DNA of 64,000 nt from Membranipora membranacea (lineage: Eukaryota; Bryozoa; Gymnolaemata; Cheilostomatida; Membraniporidae): NCBI GenBank assembly GCA_914767715.1, contig OU612069.1, forward strand, positions 4,154,001-4,218,000, given 5' to 3'. Shown piece by piece: positions 1 to 12,156 of the stretch (position 1 is its first letter; each line of letters opens with the position of its first letter). Under the pieces are notes generated by a model. The model was given only the letters and a program-made list of their open reading frames with translations, searched no databases and was not told the DNA's origin. Made by a program: the position numbers and the translations under genes.

Positions 1-437
1 AAGTCTTTTGTTCTGCTATGAAAAATCCACATGAAATTTAGAAGAATAGAAACAAAAGACAGTGGATATTCTAGTTTGTATCAACTGTTGTGTCTTTTGA
101 TTGAAAGCCCAGCAGTTTTGAATTTGACACCCTATACTAGAATTAAATATAGATTTAATTTCACGCAGTTAAATTTTAATTTGATTCTGCAAGGTTTTGG
201 TCTTTATATTTTTAAATATGCCTATCGTATACCATGCTCACTGAGTTAGAACTTTATCGACAGAGGACTGAGGACTAGGGGGTATAAAGATTCCTTAGCA
301 AAACTTTTTAAATTGATGATAATCCAGAGCGGCAGAATTTCACTCAGGATGGCAGCATTAGAGCTGCAACAATTTAATATCCAACAATTTCCTCTACTCT
401 TTTGTCTCTATGATACTTTTGAATTTCTTGCCACAAG

Positions 438-620
438 CTGGTATTGCTGGTATGTCGGGTAGATGCAGTAGTGAATTTGCCTAGGGGACTTGACCCTACC
501 AATTTTCAGCGTGTCAATTTTGAAAAACCTCTTGTTTTTAATTACCAAGTGCCCAGAGGGCCTCATTGTGAGATTAGTTGGAATTATGAATGGATTACGC
601 TGGTTTACTTGGTGCAATAG
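438..620 (+). other. Conserved 60-codon open frame in block I (coding status unresolved)
   Basis: A frame opening after a possible AG acceptor (ccacaag) runs 60 codons and includes RGLDPTNFQRVNFEKPLVFN. The copy at 31788-31970 is open over exactly the same 60 codons. The 17610 copy has a one-base deletion ('cctcatgtg' for 'cctcattgtg') and the 40141 copy has several indels. The minus strand is also open across much of the same stretch (408-617), so coding strand cannot be decided by eye. No family recognised. Confidence 0.3.
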
Positions 621-752
621 CCAATTACCATGATTTTCCCCTTTGATCTGAGCAAATAACTATAGCCAACGTCACTAGGCACTGATTTTCTTCATCCTTG
701 ATTTCAGTACACCAATCTACACATATTTAAAATTAAGACCAATAAAACGATG

Positions 753-768
753 GTCTTTTATAAAAGAC
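753..768. repeat. 16-bp perfect palindrome
   Basis: 'gtcttttataaaagac', also at 32178-32193 and 40531-40546; degenerate at 17974. Confidence 0.7.
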
Positions 769-2221
769 TCATGCAATAAAATTTGAGTCCATAATGGCAA
801 ACAATATGATATGGTCTTCTACTCTAAAGCTCATCTGCAGGAGTGAACTCTCACTGCAGGAGCCATCGAATGTTCTCAGGGTTGACAATAGTAGGATAAT
901 CTCATTTATTGAACCCACCATACACAGACCATTTATGAGAGATTTCACAAAGGAACATTACACAGGACAATTTTTTGTGTAAATACCTAGAGATAATAAT
1001 CAGCCTTCACTCTATTGTTTCTTTGGAGATTAGGCATCACATCCATTTTAAATTTAATGTAAATGAAATTATCCTAAGAAGACAGGAGACACCTATACTT
1101 GTTTAGGTGAACAAACTCAGAGTAGTTCTCACAAGATGATGTCTCAATAACAATAACCAACCCAGGTGAAATCAACAAGCGGAATTTATGGTTATGGTTA
1201 ATCTATCACATTTGGCCTATTTTAAAACTGGCAATATACAAAAAATGTAAACAATTTGTATTTAAGTGTTAACAGCTGAGAATAAATGTGTTTCCCTGAT
1301 CTGACAAGACACTAAGACTTGACGAGTTATCTTATAGGTATTAAAAAATTAAGAGTTTACTGTGATAACATTAACCCCCTTCAGGTGTACTGAAATGACT
1401 TAGGTAAGATTTCGAAGATTTCTGGTTCTTCTATCATACTTGAGTACTTTTTGTATTCTGCTTTCACAATTAAATTTTGGTTCCATTTTCATATTAGGAA
1501 CAATAATTTAAGTCGGCATTCAATAATCTGATATTATTTTAAGTGATGTCATGTTAGAAGACAAGACTACAGGTTCACATCAAATCATCATTGTGATATT
1601 AATATTGCATCATCGTATTGTGCTGAGTGTGAGGCTTCTACACGATTCAATCCCTTTCATTGTTTTAACCTTTTGTAAACAAAAGAATCCTTTATATGCT
1701 GAGCCTGATTTTTTTCAATAGAGGATAAATGTAGCATGTCAGCTTGCATCCAAAGTTTATAAGAGAAAACTGAGAATAAATTTTAAGAAATGCTGCATTA
1801 AATGAATGGAAAATGCGATAGAGTGACCCTAAATGATTCATCCATAGGCAACGTCACAACTAAGTCACACAAAAAATTTGACGCTTCTAGCATTTGTAGA
1901 AGTGAATTTTAATTGAATGATCTGGTTAATAAAAGATATTTTTTTGCCAACATTTCATCACGTTGTATGAAATTCATGATTTTTTGCATTCATTTCGTTT
2001 ATCAAATAGTAATTACACCACCAAGCCTGGACAATAACTTTCAATCATTTCGTGATGGTTTTTGCATCAAATTTAAAAAATGTAGGGGGAGATAAAGAGG
2101 AAACCATATAAGTCACTGAGAAGCAGAAATAACATCAATTTGATAACAAGATGCTGCTGTTTGTAAAGCAATTTTGAAACTCGATATCCGATCGAAATTG
2201 ATTGAGTTATGAACATAAAAC

Positions 2222-2312
2222 CTGAATTGTTGACAGTAAATCAATGATAATATCATTGCTTACTACACCTGCCAACGACGTTGCATTGCCCACAATTGAG
2301 GCCTCACTTCAG
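2222..2312 (-). pseudogene. Candidate exon J, copy 1 (unrecognised)
   Basis: On the minus strand the stretch is bounded by 'acatatag' upstream and 'CAG|gttttatg' downstream, a plausible AG/GT pair. The frame reads IVGNATSLAGVVSNDIIIDL followed by LSTIQ. In this copy the part before the conserved core reads 'gaggcctca', one base short of 'gaggcactca' or 'gaggcgctca' in other copies, so the 5' part is frameshifted. Other copies are at 8613-8704, about 19740-19830 and 55222-55310. A related sequence in the opposite orientation lies at about 16760-16905. Family unknown. Confidence 0.35.
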
Positions 2313-3149
2313 CTATATGTAGTGTCCTGTCTAATTGTATAATTAAGTCTATGGGTGCTTTTGATAATGTTACAAAAATTAATACAAATTTGTTATCATA
2401 TTTCAATTAAGGTGCAATAATCTAGTATTTACCCTGAAATATACAGCCTATATCTTGCTCATAAAATTGGTCACAGCTTTAGAGTTTCACAATACACAAG
2501 TTAGTAATATTTACATCTAAACTTATCCGTGATAATTTATTATCATTTCGTTGAGGGACAAAAAATTATGCTGCTAGATACTTTTTTACCACTCGCACAT
2601 ACAAATCAAAAAAGTGTAGGTATCTTCATCAGTAGGGGATGATCTAATGACGTCATTTGCCGAACAATCATGTAGGGTTATTGACATTTTAAATTTCGGA
2701 ATGTTTTTCCATAAAGTGATTGTTATTATTATAATTACCTAACTATGGCATTAATTACTTCTTGTTATGAGAATAATACAGAATCTTCAGGTGGGAGATG
2801 TGGGATGAAAGTCAACAAAAGTATTTTAATATAGAAAAAAAATTTTGTGTGATATGGTTATTGCAGTATTTTGAGCAATAGTAGGGGTGTTGGTTAGAAG
2901 ATGTCTCTTTGCCGATTTAAGCCTGCATTACAAGACTAAAATCCATGTTTTACAGCACAATTGGAGCAATTGAACTTGTAAGAAGAGAATTCCTAATTTA
3001 GCGATATGTTGGTCAGTGCTGCCAAAAAAATGAATTTATAATGTCATTCATCGTAAATATGTAGCAAATTTAATTATTCTCAGTAGCGAGCCTGTCTGCC
3101 AACATGTCTGACAATCAACAAAACCAATAAATTGGTAACAACTGTGAAA

Positions 3150-3345
3150 ATTATTACACAGGGTAAACTAGTCAAGGATTGAATATTCCACTTGATTTCC
3201 TCATTGCTCCAATGAATATATTTAAAATAGTCCTAGGAGTGGATAACAAATGCTTAAACATCCTAAATCTAATTTGACTTAAAACTGTCACAAGGCAAAG
3301 GCATATCAATTCTATCATCAAGCGGTACCGTTATTTATACCTTGA
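3150..3345 (+). mobile_element. Relic of a LINE reverse-transcriptase 3' end inside block I
   Basis: Matches in order, with many substitutions, the better preserved relics at 7070-7220 and 53160-53340: 'ccaaagattgaatat', 'attgctccaat', 'gtcctaaga', 'atgcttaaacatc', 'atcaagcggtacc'. The same relic is at 9520-9715 and 20720-20935. It predates the block I duplications. Confidence 0.5.
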
Positions 3346-3837
3346 AAGTATTCAAATGCATGTAAGTGATGATGTAATAATTGTTTGAAATAAGGTTGTA
3401 TTCTTAACCATCTGGATTCATATTCCTTGGGTGGCTCTGAGGCTGTTATTTGAGATTACTGTAATGTTGTTAGTGTGCACACCTAATTCAACCTGTTGTA
3501 GGCGAGAATTTGGCTATTATTCATATTGTGTAGCTTGCTGTATGGTCATTACCTTTGTGTGTGATACTACCATGGTTATGATGATTGTGTATACATTTTG
3601 GATTCCTATTTGTATATATTTTTTTGTTTACCTGTTCTGCAGCTAGCTGCCTACCAAATCTGTTTCTCAGTTTGTACCTAACTTTGAGAAGCCTAGGTGA
3701 TGACAGTGATATATTGAGTTGTTTCTTCTAAAATCTTTCATTCAAGTAAGTTTTTGCAAAGAGCAAGTGTCGTTATAAATGACTTCTTAATTTTTGTGAT
3801 GTTTTTGTTACGTCCTCTCAAGCAAAGTTTTATTTGT

Positions 3838-3935
3838 TTTACTCTTTCACTTGAGCTTTTAAGCAGGAAATCTGAGAGTTGCCACATCTTTGCGTCTTGA
3901 TCTTGAATATCTTTCACAGAACAAGAAGTTCCTTA
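3838..3935 (-). pseudogene. Candidate terminal exon O, copy 1
   Basis: Minus-strand frame ERYSRSRRKDVATLRFPA is interrupted by TAA where the 10.2 kb copy has CAA, then continues KLK and TGA. The basic run SRSRRKDVATLRFP is conserved in copies at 10212-10297 and about 21420-21500. Between copies two of the clearest changes (GCA/GCT and GTG/GTT) are silent in this frame and non-silent in the overlapping one, which favours this frame. Family unknown. Confidence 0.3.
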
Positions 3936-4249
3936 TCCATAAAAAATAAGCTATAATCAATAAATTGGCCTGTGCCATAAACAGAAGTCAAATTTATCCC
4001 TGTTGTCAGGGGAACACCATGGTTACTGGGATTTAATAAAAAATTGAAAAACAATAAATCTATTACAGAATAGGTGCTCAATTAGTCTGTGTCCCAATCT
4101 CTTACAACTCAGATGTTTCTGTCCAGTGACCAGCAATGCTTTATAAGTAACACCAGACAATACTTAATAACTTTGTCAAGGTATGTAGGCCTACTACGAT
4201 ACAATACAATTCATTCTATATATGTGTGGTACCCAGTCACAGGTTACGA

Positions 4250-4375
4250 AGTGCAGTGAAGTGAATAAGTTATTGTTGTCATCTAACATGTCAGCCCTTT
4301 GTTGTTTGATCTCAACAAAATTTTGTATGCAGTACATGCTTGGCACTGAGAATAATATAAGAAAATATGACTGTG
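4250..4375. repeat. Conserved stretch P of block I
   Basis: Strongly conserved sequence from 'gaagtgcagtgaag' to 'cttggcactgaga', repeated at about 10610, 21815 and 57650. Both strands are open over 40-60 codons (plus: LSSNMSALCCLIST; minus: VEIKQQRADMLDD). I see no convincing splice sites on either, so it is recorded as a conserved repeat only. Confidence 0.5.
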
Positions 4376-4439
4376 TATACAGAAGCTTACTGTGCAAGTC
4401 AACACAAATAGTTTCCTGAATTGATATTGGAAACAATAT

Positions 4440-6060
4440 TATTGTGCTGATGTTATTAGAGTAATGTACGGCTTTCGGTTAGAAAATGTGTCGTTCCCTT
4501 ATTTAAGCCTGCATGACAAGAATAATAATACCATTTTTAACAGCATGATTAGATCGTTTGAATTTGTAAGAACACATTACCTATTTGAGCAATATGTGGG
4601 TGTAGACGTGTGATACAGATAGTGGTGTGATATGTGCTGCCCAAAATTATATTCATATTTATTATTATTTTTATTTATCGTGATATTCATTGTTTAGTTG
4701 AGCCAATTGTAACATATTAAAGGCTATTATTTTCAGTTACATATATTATGAGCCTGCCTGCCAGCATGTCCGACAATCAACAAACCTGATCAGGTGGTAA
4801 CAACTGTGACAATACTTAATTTCCTTTTTTTACGGTATATACTTTTGAGAAATAAACTCCTTTAGCTCATATAATCGAGAAAGGGTAGCCTAGTAGCTGA
4901 CATTGCATTTTACAAGGAAAAATAGAGCTGCATTGAAACCTTCAGCAGGTACTGATTTTCGTATTTGATCACTCACTCACTGCAGCTGATGGAATTCAAA
5001 ACTATCCACCTGTGTCCATGTATCCTGTGCCCATCTGTTGGACACTGTTGGCATGCGACCTGTACTGGACAGGTGTTGACTGACGGGCAATATGTTTTAA
5101 TGGATGGACAGGGTTTTGCTGGAGGGATAGACAAAGAAGTATGGCCAATTTTTTTCAGCATTTTCCACCTCTTCTGACTTGCGCTAAATAATATCACTTG
5201 GCGGCAAAGTGTTTTTAAACTAATCAATTTAGCAAGCCATCTGGGAAAGAGGTGTGTGTTGTGTAGTGCCCCTATACAATGAGCTGGTTACATTGTTATA
5301 GACACAGAGGGGCAACAAAAAATTACATAGTATACCACCTGTTTTATTGGACTAGACCTTATCAAAAAAGACCTAAATAGACCTAGATGAACATGGATGC
5401 AATGGCTGGTTCATGCAACAAACTTAAAATTGAAAAACCGATCATTGCATCCTCATATGACACTTAGATGTACTTCTTGTGTTTTATATATTGCCAATGA
5501 AACGTCAATCAAACCAAATCACAATATATTGAAGCAGTCTTTTAGAAACAAGTCTTTGATTTGGTCAATCACTTATTTTCTCTTGACATACTCATTCGAG
5601 AACGAAATGCTGCAGCCTGTCTAGCAATCCTGTATAAGGAGAGCTAGTTGTGATGGTGAGGTGATTGGACTGTCCACCTGTGTCCATGTGTCATTGCCCA
5701 TCTGTTGGACGCATTCGATGGGAAAACCTGTACTAAAAAGGCATAAGCAGATGGAAAATTTATTTTAATGGAAGGACAGTCTTAGCTGGACGGATAGACC
5801 AAATTGAATGGCCAATTTTTTTTCAGCTCAATGACCTCCTCCCACGTGCTCTAAATGAAATTACATTGGCGGCAATTTAACAAGCCACCTGGGAAAGAGG
5901 TATGTGTTGGGTACACCATGAATTGGCTACATTTTTTATAGAAACAGAGGGACAAAAAAAAATAGCATAGTATACCACCTGTATTATTGAACCTTATCGG
6001 AACAGACCTAAATAGACCTAGATGAACATGCATGCAATGGCTGGTTCATGCAACAAAGCT
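4440..6060. repeat. Partial block II copies (two Q segments in tandem)
   Basis: After block I copy 1 comes a diverged Q segment (about 4960-5640) and then a second, better conserved Q segment (5640-6060). The 93-nt plus-strand exon is unrecognisable in the first (5150-5212 has stops) and lacks about 20 bases (5870-5880) in the second. The first retains an open terminal exon, listed at 5546-5647. U, W, S and LRR parts are absent. Confidence 0.7.
5546..5647 (+). other. Candidate plus-strand terminal exon E3, copy 1
   Basis: Follows 'cagtcttttag', a good acceptor. Reads 33 codons including FSLDILIRERNAAACLAILY and stops at TAG, two codons before the TGA used in other copies. The matching upstream 93-nt exon is decayed here. 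Confidence 0.4.
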
Positions 6061-6680
6061 AAATTTAAAAAACGCTCAATTCATCCTTATATTAGCTATA
6101 TGATAGCATGATCATAATATCATTAAAATGCTAATTATAAGCTGTTTTCTTGCATTTAACAGTGATGTATCATCGTGCCAAAAATAATGTTTGACTAATA
6201 CTTAGAACCAAAGATTCTGCTATAACTGACTCTGAACATTGTGATTACCATTCTGTATCCTATTAGACAATAACCCAATCCCATCATTTACACACCATGT
6301 AACACTTGATAAATTTGTATGCAAAATGTTCTTACTATGTTCACCATTTGCTGGGTTTTTGACCTTCATTTGTAACATGAAGTCAAACAGTTTTTAGGTT
6401 ATGGGATATAAGGATGACAAAAATTCCCAGGGATCAATGTATTATTAGCATTTATAAACTTGGATTGTCAGCTTTTTGATAGGTAAACTGTAAATCCCTT
6501 TGTTTTATATCTACTGGTAGGAACATATAACAATTGTCTTAAACAAACTGCTCATATGGATTTGTAAATAAAAGGCAATATCACCTTGACTAGCATACTA
6601 TGCAAGTCCTCATCGAAAAGGTAATAAAACTGCCAACACAGGTCTCCAAAATTTAAATTCACACTTCTGCTTTTAAATTT
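6060..6680. repeat. Block III fragment (R segment only)
   Basis: Matches 38380-38960 and 62660-63090 in order: 'tagcatgatcat', 'ttataagctgttttct', 'taatacttagaacca', 'gccaacacaggtctcc'. The upstream open frame present at 38041 and 62319 is missing. No gene seen. Confidence 0.75.
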
Positions 6681-6689
6681 TATGTTATG

Positions 6690-6860
6690 CGATTCAATTT
6701 ATCAATCCGTAGTGACATTTCACTCCATCCATAAAAAATGTGGAATATTCATTAGCCTTAGCTTCTGACTGGTATAATTGTGATGCATTATTACTCCATG
6801 CATCAAAGACAGATGTTATGACAGTCTCCTATTTTGATTTGAGTTGATTTTCTCTAACTT
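6690..6860. repeat. S segment of block II, isolated
   Basis: Matches the sequence that precedes each LRR exon (14220, 44990, 48700, 52360): 'gcgattcaatttatcaatcc', 'gtggaatattca'. Here it runs into a longer LINE relic and the LRR exon is absent. Confidence 0.65.
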
Positions 6861-6864
6861 ATTG

Positions 6865-7400
6865 TTCAGGGCATGTTGTCCTTAAATATTCTGACAATTC
6901 CAATTATTTAGGAGTAATTTTAGAAAAAAATATGAGTTTTAAATCCCATGTCAATGAGATTAAATGAAGCCTAACCCAATCATAGCAAACCTTGAGAGAA
7001 AACGTAAGTCTTTGAATGAAACCATAGCTGCAGTCGTGTACACAGGGTAAATAAAACCAAAGATTGAATATAACCTTATTGCTCTAATTAATATATCTAA
7101 AAGAGTCCTAAGAGTCGATAGCAGATGTTTAAACATCATAAATCTAAATTGACTTAAACTTAGACAAGGCGAAAGCATATCAATTCAATCATCAAGCGGT
7201 ACCATTATTTATACCTTTTAACAGTTTTCAAACTGAATTGAATTGGACTCACTACTGAACTTTGGTGCAAATTATTTTGTGACTTGCCTCTGACCATAAA
7301 GCTGTGCCCTGATCTCAAATTCTTCAAGTTAGACGTCGAAAGCCACTTTTTTGTGAAGAATTATTAAACTTTTCTACCTCATAATACTTGTATTTTTATT
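6865..7400 (+). mobile_element. Ancient LINE relic (reverse transcriptase C-terminal region)
   Basis: Plus-strand translation gives NYLGVILEKNMSFKSHVNEI, the YLGVxxxKxxxFxxHV motif typical of the region after the palm in jockey/CR1-group reverse transcriptases. After a stop comes IKPKIEYNLIALINISKR and a decayed tail to about 7400. Several stops and no open frame. The same relic is at 53045-53500, shorter forms lie in every S segment, and part is inverted at 27806-27900. Confidence 0.6.
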
Positions 7401-7639
7401 CTTCTTCTTCTAAAATTGTCGGCTGTAATCTCTGTATTTTTATGTTTTGGTTTTCCTAGTAGTTCAAACACATGTTCATTATTTATTCTTTTAAGAGAAA
7501 ACCTTGGTACCCGGGTTATGGACCATATTCCCTTGACTTATTAATACCACCAGAATGAATATGGAATATATATAAGTGATTATGTGAGCATTGTTTTAAT
7601 TAAGGTTGTATCCCTGTTGTTTCATATTACTTGTCACAA

Positions 7640-7726
7640 GTTTCAAGATTATATATTACAAAGCTAGAAGATATCCATAGGTTGGTTGTCCCAAATGCCA
7701 ATAATACTGATATACCTATGGCATAA
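7640..7726 (+). other. Candidate exon V1, copy 1
   Basis: Frame reads VSRLYITKLEDIHRLVVPNA then NNTDIPMA and TAA. The homologue at 53759-53845 has a clean 'acttttcacag' acceptor; here it is 'acttgtcacaag'. Differences are two conservative replacements and silent changes (att/atc, agg/aga). No family recognised. Confidence 0.4.
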
Positions 7727-7743
7727 AATAATTAAATTAAAAA

Positions 7744-8019
7744 GGGCAAACAGTTACCACAACTCACGAAATTGGTATTGCATATTCTTTTCAACATATC
7801 AACAACACTCTGAATCATCAAAATCAAAAATATAGTCTGCTGTGGCTGGCCGGTGGCTTTATTTTTGTGTGCCTAATGCTGTTTGCTGACAAAACACTAG
7901 AGTCTAGAAGTTTTGAAATATTACGACACAACGCAGTGGAATTGCTGTGTGTGCCCCTGAGCAATGTAAGATGGTTGAGATACAATACTTGGATGCTGCT
8001 TGAATTTGCTACTCTGTGA
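7744..8019 (+). other. Conserved 91-codon open frame V2, copy 1, with hydrophobic segment
   Basis: Open from just after a TAA to TGA at 8017. It contains YSLLWLAGGFIFVCLMLFAD, a likely membrane helix, then TLESRSFEILRHNAVELLCV and RWLRYNTWMLLEFATL. The copy at 53863-54138 is open over exactly the same length with about a dozen amino-acid changes. A possible acceptor is 'caaacag' at 7752. The sequence after the TGA continues in frame (QGFARSS), and one truncated copy has TGC in place of TGA. Function unknown. Confidence 0.45.
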
Positions 8020-8612
8020 CAGGGATTTGCGAGATCTAGTTCCTATTATCAGTGCTAATAGTGTTGCTTGATGTGTTAATTTGCTGTAAGGTTATGATCT
8101 GGGCAAGATACTGAAACTTCGTGGCCTGAAGTGAGAAGAGGCAAGCTCATAAGACTTAACAAGTTATCTTATAGGTATTAAAATAATTAAGAGTGTACTG
8201 TTGTTATGAGAAAATTCAGAATGAATTTTCCAAAATGCTTCATTAAAGAAGGGAAAAGACGATAGAGTGACCCTAAATGATTCATCTATTGCCAACGTCA
8301 CAACGAGGTCACACAACAAATTTGACGCTTTTAGTATTTGTAGAAGTACATTTTAATTGAGTCATCTGGTTATTAAAAGATAATTTTTTGCCAACATTTT
8401 ATCATGTTTTATGAACTTCATCATTTTTCGCATTCATTTCATGAATTGAACAGTGATTAACCAACCAAGTCCGGACAATAACTTGCAATCATTTTGGGAA
8501 GGTTTCTGCATCAAATTTAAAAATTGTAGAGGTCAATAAAGAGGATGTTGTAAAGCAATTTTGAAACTCGAAATCCGATCGAAATTGCTTGATTTATTTA
8601 TGGACATGAAAC

Positions 8613-8704
8613 CTGAATTGTTGACAGTAAGTAAATGATTATATCATTGCTTACTACACCCTCCAATGACGTTGCGTTGTCCACAATTGAGCGCCTCACT
8701 TCAG
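8613..8704 (-). other. Candidate exon J, copy 2
   Basis: Open on the minus strand, with RRSIVDNATSLEGVVSNDII in frame and a CAG|GT donor. The acceptor AG seen in copies 1, 3 and 4 (tatag) is tataa here, so splicing at that point would be lost. Frame conservation with the 55.2 kb copy supports a coding origin. Confidence 0.35.
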
Positions 8705-10211
8705 TTATATGTAGTGTCCTGTCTAGGTTTAGAGTTAAGTCTATGGGTGGAATTGATTATGTCACGAAAAATAATGTAAATTTGTTATCATATTTCAATT
8801 AAGGCGCAATAATCTAGTATTTACCCTGAAATATACAGCCTATATCTTGTTCATAAAAGTGGTCACAGCTTTAGAGTGTCACGATACACAAATTAGTAAT
8901 ATTTTCTTCTAAACTTATCCGTGATAATTTATAATCATTTAGTTGGGGGACAAAAAATCATGTTGCTAGATATTTTGTTATCACTCGCACATACAAATCC
9001 TTTACCAGTAGGGGATGATTTAATGAAGTCACTTGCCGAACAATCAAGTAGCCCTATTGAGATTTTCCATCTCGGAATATTTTTCCATAAAGTACTTGTT
9101 ATTATTATAATTATAATAAGGGGGAGATGTGGGATGGAAGTCAAGAAAAGTATTTTGACATAGAAAAACATAATATTGTGATATGGTCATTAGAGTATTT
9201 TGAGCAATAGTACGGCTTTCGGTTAGAAGATGTGTCTTTGCCCATTTAAGCCTGCATTACAAGATTAAAATCCATTTTATTACAGCACATTTGTAGCAAT
9301 TGAATTTGTAAGAAGATAATTCCTAATTTAGCGATATGTTGGTGTAGTCTTGTGAAACAGATAGTGGTGTGAACTTGATCAGTGCTGCCAAAAAAAATGA
9401 ATTTATAATGGCATTCATCGTATATATGTAGCAAATTTAATTATTCTCAGTAGCGAGCCTGTCTGCCAGCATGTCTGACAATCAACAAAACCAATAAATT
9501 GGTAACAACTGTGAAAATTATTGCACAGGGTAGATAAGTCCAAAGATTGAATATTCCACTCAAATTCCTCATTGCTCCAATGAATATATATAACATAGTC
9601 CTAAGGGTGGATAACAAATGCTTAAACATCCTAAATCTAATTTGACTTAAAACTGTCACAAGGCAAAAGCATATCAATTCTATCATCAAGCGGTACCGTT
9701 ATTTATACCTAGATCAGTATTCAAATGCATGTAAGTGATGATGTAATAATTGTTTGAAATAAGGTTGTATCCCTAACCATATTGATTCATATTCTTTGGG
9801 TGGCTCTGAGGCTGTTATTTGAGATTACTGTAATGTTGTTAGTGTGCACACCTAATTCAACCTGTTTAAGGCGAGAATTTGGCTATTATTCATATTGTGT
9901 AGCTAGCTGTATGGTCATAACCTTTGTGTGATACTACCATGGCTATGATGATTGTGTATACATTTTGGTTTCTTATTTGTACAAATTTTTTTTTTTACGT
10001 GTTCTGCAGCTAGCTGCCTACCTAATATGTTTCTCGGTTTTTACCTAACTTTGAGAAGCCTAGGTGATGACTGTGAGATATAGAGTTGTTTCTTCTAAAT
10101 TCTTTCATTAAAGTAAGTTTTAGCAGAGAGCAAGTGTCGTTATAAATGACACTAATATTTGTGATGTTTTTGTTACGTTCATTCAAGCGAAGTTTTACTT
10201 GTTTTACTCTT

Positions 10212-10297
10212 TCACTTGAGCTTTTGAGCAGGAAATCTGAGAGTAGCCACATCTTTGCGTCTTGATCTTGAATATCTTTCATAGAACAAGAAGTTCT
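10212..10297 (-). other. Candidate terminal exon O, copy 2 (open)
   Basis: Minus-strand frame ends FYERYSRSRRKDVATLRFPA followed by QKLK and TGA. It would make a short basic C-terminal tail. The 5' boundary is not clear; 'tatgaataag' is the nearest AG. An overlapping minus-strand frame (DIQDQDAKMW...) is also open here but breaks in the 21.4 kb copy. Confidence 0.3.
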
Positions 10298-11465
10298 TAT
10301 TCATAATAAATAAGCTATAATCAATAAATTGGCTTGCGCCATAAACAGAAGTCGAATTTATCCCTGTTGTCAGGGGAACATCACGGCCACTGGGATTTAA
10401 TAAAAAATTGAAAATCAATAAATCTTTTACAGAATAGGAGCTCAATTAGTCTGTGTCCAAATCTCTTACAACTCAGATGTGTCTGTCCAGTGACCAGCAA
10501 TGCATTATAACTAACACCAAACAATAATTAATAACTCTGTCAAGGTATGTAGGCTTATTACGATACAATACAATTCATTTAATATATATGTGGTACCCAG
10601 TCATTACGAAGTGCAGTGAAGTGAACAAGTTATGTTTGTCATCTAACATGTCAGCTCTTTGTTGTTTGATCTCAACCAAAGTTTGTATGCAGAACATGCT
10701 TGGTACTGAGAGTTTTACTGAAAATATGCGAAGGCTCTCAAAAAATATTGATCCTACTAATCTGTGCTTTTGCTTTGTACAGAGACAGGTAGAGCTTGAT
10801 AATTGTATCATCACAAGATGCAGCGGTGTTTCTTAGATCAATAAATCATTGAAATACAGGTAGCTGAACAGAGTGCTATATTGTGGATTTAAGGTTGATT
10901 GTATGATGAGATAGATATTGACGAAAAACTTCCTGATAAATTTACCCCCCTTGTCTTACAAAATTGAGCCCATTATCTACCTAAACAGGTATTTTTAAAT
11001 TAATCCTTATTAATAAGTGTTTTATTGAGCTTTGTTAAATATTAAGATAATGAAAACAGGATTAACATGGAATCACTGGTTGCCAAGAAATTCACATGTG
11101 AAGTTTGTTCATGCGAAAGTTTACAAGATCACTTTGCAGTGAAAGTAACCCAACGACTAACCGAGTACTAAATTGTGAGTTCATTACTTGCAATAGGGCC
11201 AACTAATACCAAGTGTCACTTCAGCTGCTATCCCTACAAATTCAATACAAATTTAACTCGACTTGATTTTTCTCAAGCATGACCTCATTTTGGCCGACAA
11301 CTGTAATGTAAAGTGATAAGTTATTCTGTTTTTGTCAGTTATCGCTTTTGTTGTGACAGCTCATGCCCGCCCAATTAATTGTTGATTGTTTTATTCGTTT
11401 GATAAGTTTTACCTAAAACAAGCCTCCAAGATCCAGTAAATTTATTAATTTGTAAGGCCCCGTTG

Positions 11466-11481
11466 GAGGGGAGGGGGGGGG
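11466..11481. repeat. G-run in T segment
   Basis: Run of G with single A interruptions after 'cgttgga'. Equivalent G-runs occur at about 22668, 42556, 46258, 49968, 57950 and 60677, with varying length. Length variation suggests replication slippage. Confidence 0.8.
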
Positions 11482-11561
11482 CTTACAGCGCACTTGCCAA
11501 ACAAAAAAAGCTGTATCTCTTTAACCCAAGAGTTTATTTAGTGTTCCACTCCGCTGCACAG

Positions 11562-11636
11562 GATAGTCAACTATGACAGGATCACATCTGAAAGTGAGAA
11601 GTCCACCCTGACTGGGAAGCCCTAACCTGAGAAGCC
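11562..11636 (-). other. Candidate exon T (IIDYPVQRS family), copy 1
   Basis: Minus-strand frame reads RLGLPSQGGLLTFRCDPVIV then DYPVQRSGT, following 'gtgataatcag'. It is a close paralogue of the G exon found beside the LRR exon. The two types differ by R/E, D/E and V/A replacements, so the frame has been under constraint. A donor is not clear. Family unknown. Confidence 0.4.
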
Positions 11637-11938
11637 CTGATTATCACAATAAACAACATTTTAAATGATTTAGATTTATATATGTTTATAATCTTAGCAA
11701 TCTTAGAAGTTAGGCCAATTTCATATTTTCCTAAAAATAAGTAATTGATAGATCATTGAACTGTGGAAGTTCTAAGTTGAGTTCTTTGTTGAAAAGGTTG
11801 TCAAATAACTCTATTTTAGTAAAAAGGTTTTCGTACTTGATAGTAATCGGATACATTTTAGTAATTGCTACGGGATAATACACCCTAGGCATCGTACTTT
11901 TGAACTTAATATAACTAATTGGTATTGGCAATCTCAGA

Positions 11939-12156
11939 TTATCTTAATCTTAACCAGAACGTGATGATGTAATGGAGTAATTTGCCCAATAACCAAGTTA
12001 TTGATGTTCCTAAACTGGTTCGGCAGATCAAGCAATATTTATCAAGTTGATCTATATTGCCATACAGAACAGCACCAACCTTTCTTGGACAAACTAATAA
12101 CAGTCCAAGGCTGTGAATATCATGCAAAAAACTCTATTAATTCGATGACTGCTGGC
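11939..12156 (-). pseudogene. Candidate exon U, copy 1, frameshifted
   Basis: Minus strand, after a 'tcag' acceptor at 12157. Contains HDIHSLGLLLVCPRKVGAVL and YGNIDQLDKYCLICRTSLGT. A run of six T instead of five, just before the DIHSLG motif, shifts the frame. Unlike other copies it has TGG instead of TGA after GTSIT and stays open for about 17 more codons. Confidence 0.4.

Larger units (their letters stand above)
1..4440. repeat. Block I segmental duplication, copy 1 (cut by the window start)
   Basis: First copy of a 4-5 kb unit that recurs, in the same order and orientation, near 8150, 16980, 31360, 39590, 54010 and 63490. Recognisable stretches are the region around 'atgtcgggtaga' (449), 'ctcacaagatgatgtctc' (1127), 'aagtcggcattcaat' (1511), 'gcatgtcagcttgcatcc' (1734) and 'ggtggctctgaggctg' (3431). 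It differs from the others by a deletion near 1305, where sequence present at 18510-18780 in copy 3 is missing. Most of it shows no convincing gene; the candidate exons are listed separately. The 3150-3345 part is an old LINE tail. Confidence 0.85.
8150..10850. repeat. Block I segmental duplication, copy 2 (5' part missing)
   Basis: Begins in the 'gacttaacaagttatc' region and jumps near 8200 to the segment equivalent to 1770. From there it runs colinear with copy 1 to the P stretch (10610-10720). J, O and P candidates are listed separately. The K-L stretch (8915-9160) lacks the U exon that block II carries at the equivalent place. Confidence 0.85.

Noticed and set aside
3431-3646. 71-codon hydrophobic plus-strand ORF in segment N
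   Set aside because: Frame is lost in the copies at 9796 and 21030 through indels. It is TTT/TGT-rich and has no splice sites.
4222-4436. Open frames on both strands of stretch P
   Set aside because: Both strands are equally open, substitutions do not clearly favour one frame, and boundaries are missing. Kept only as a conserved repeat.
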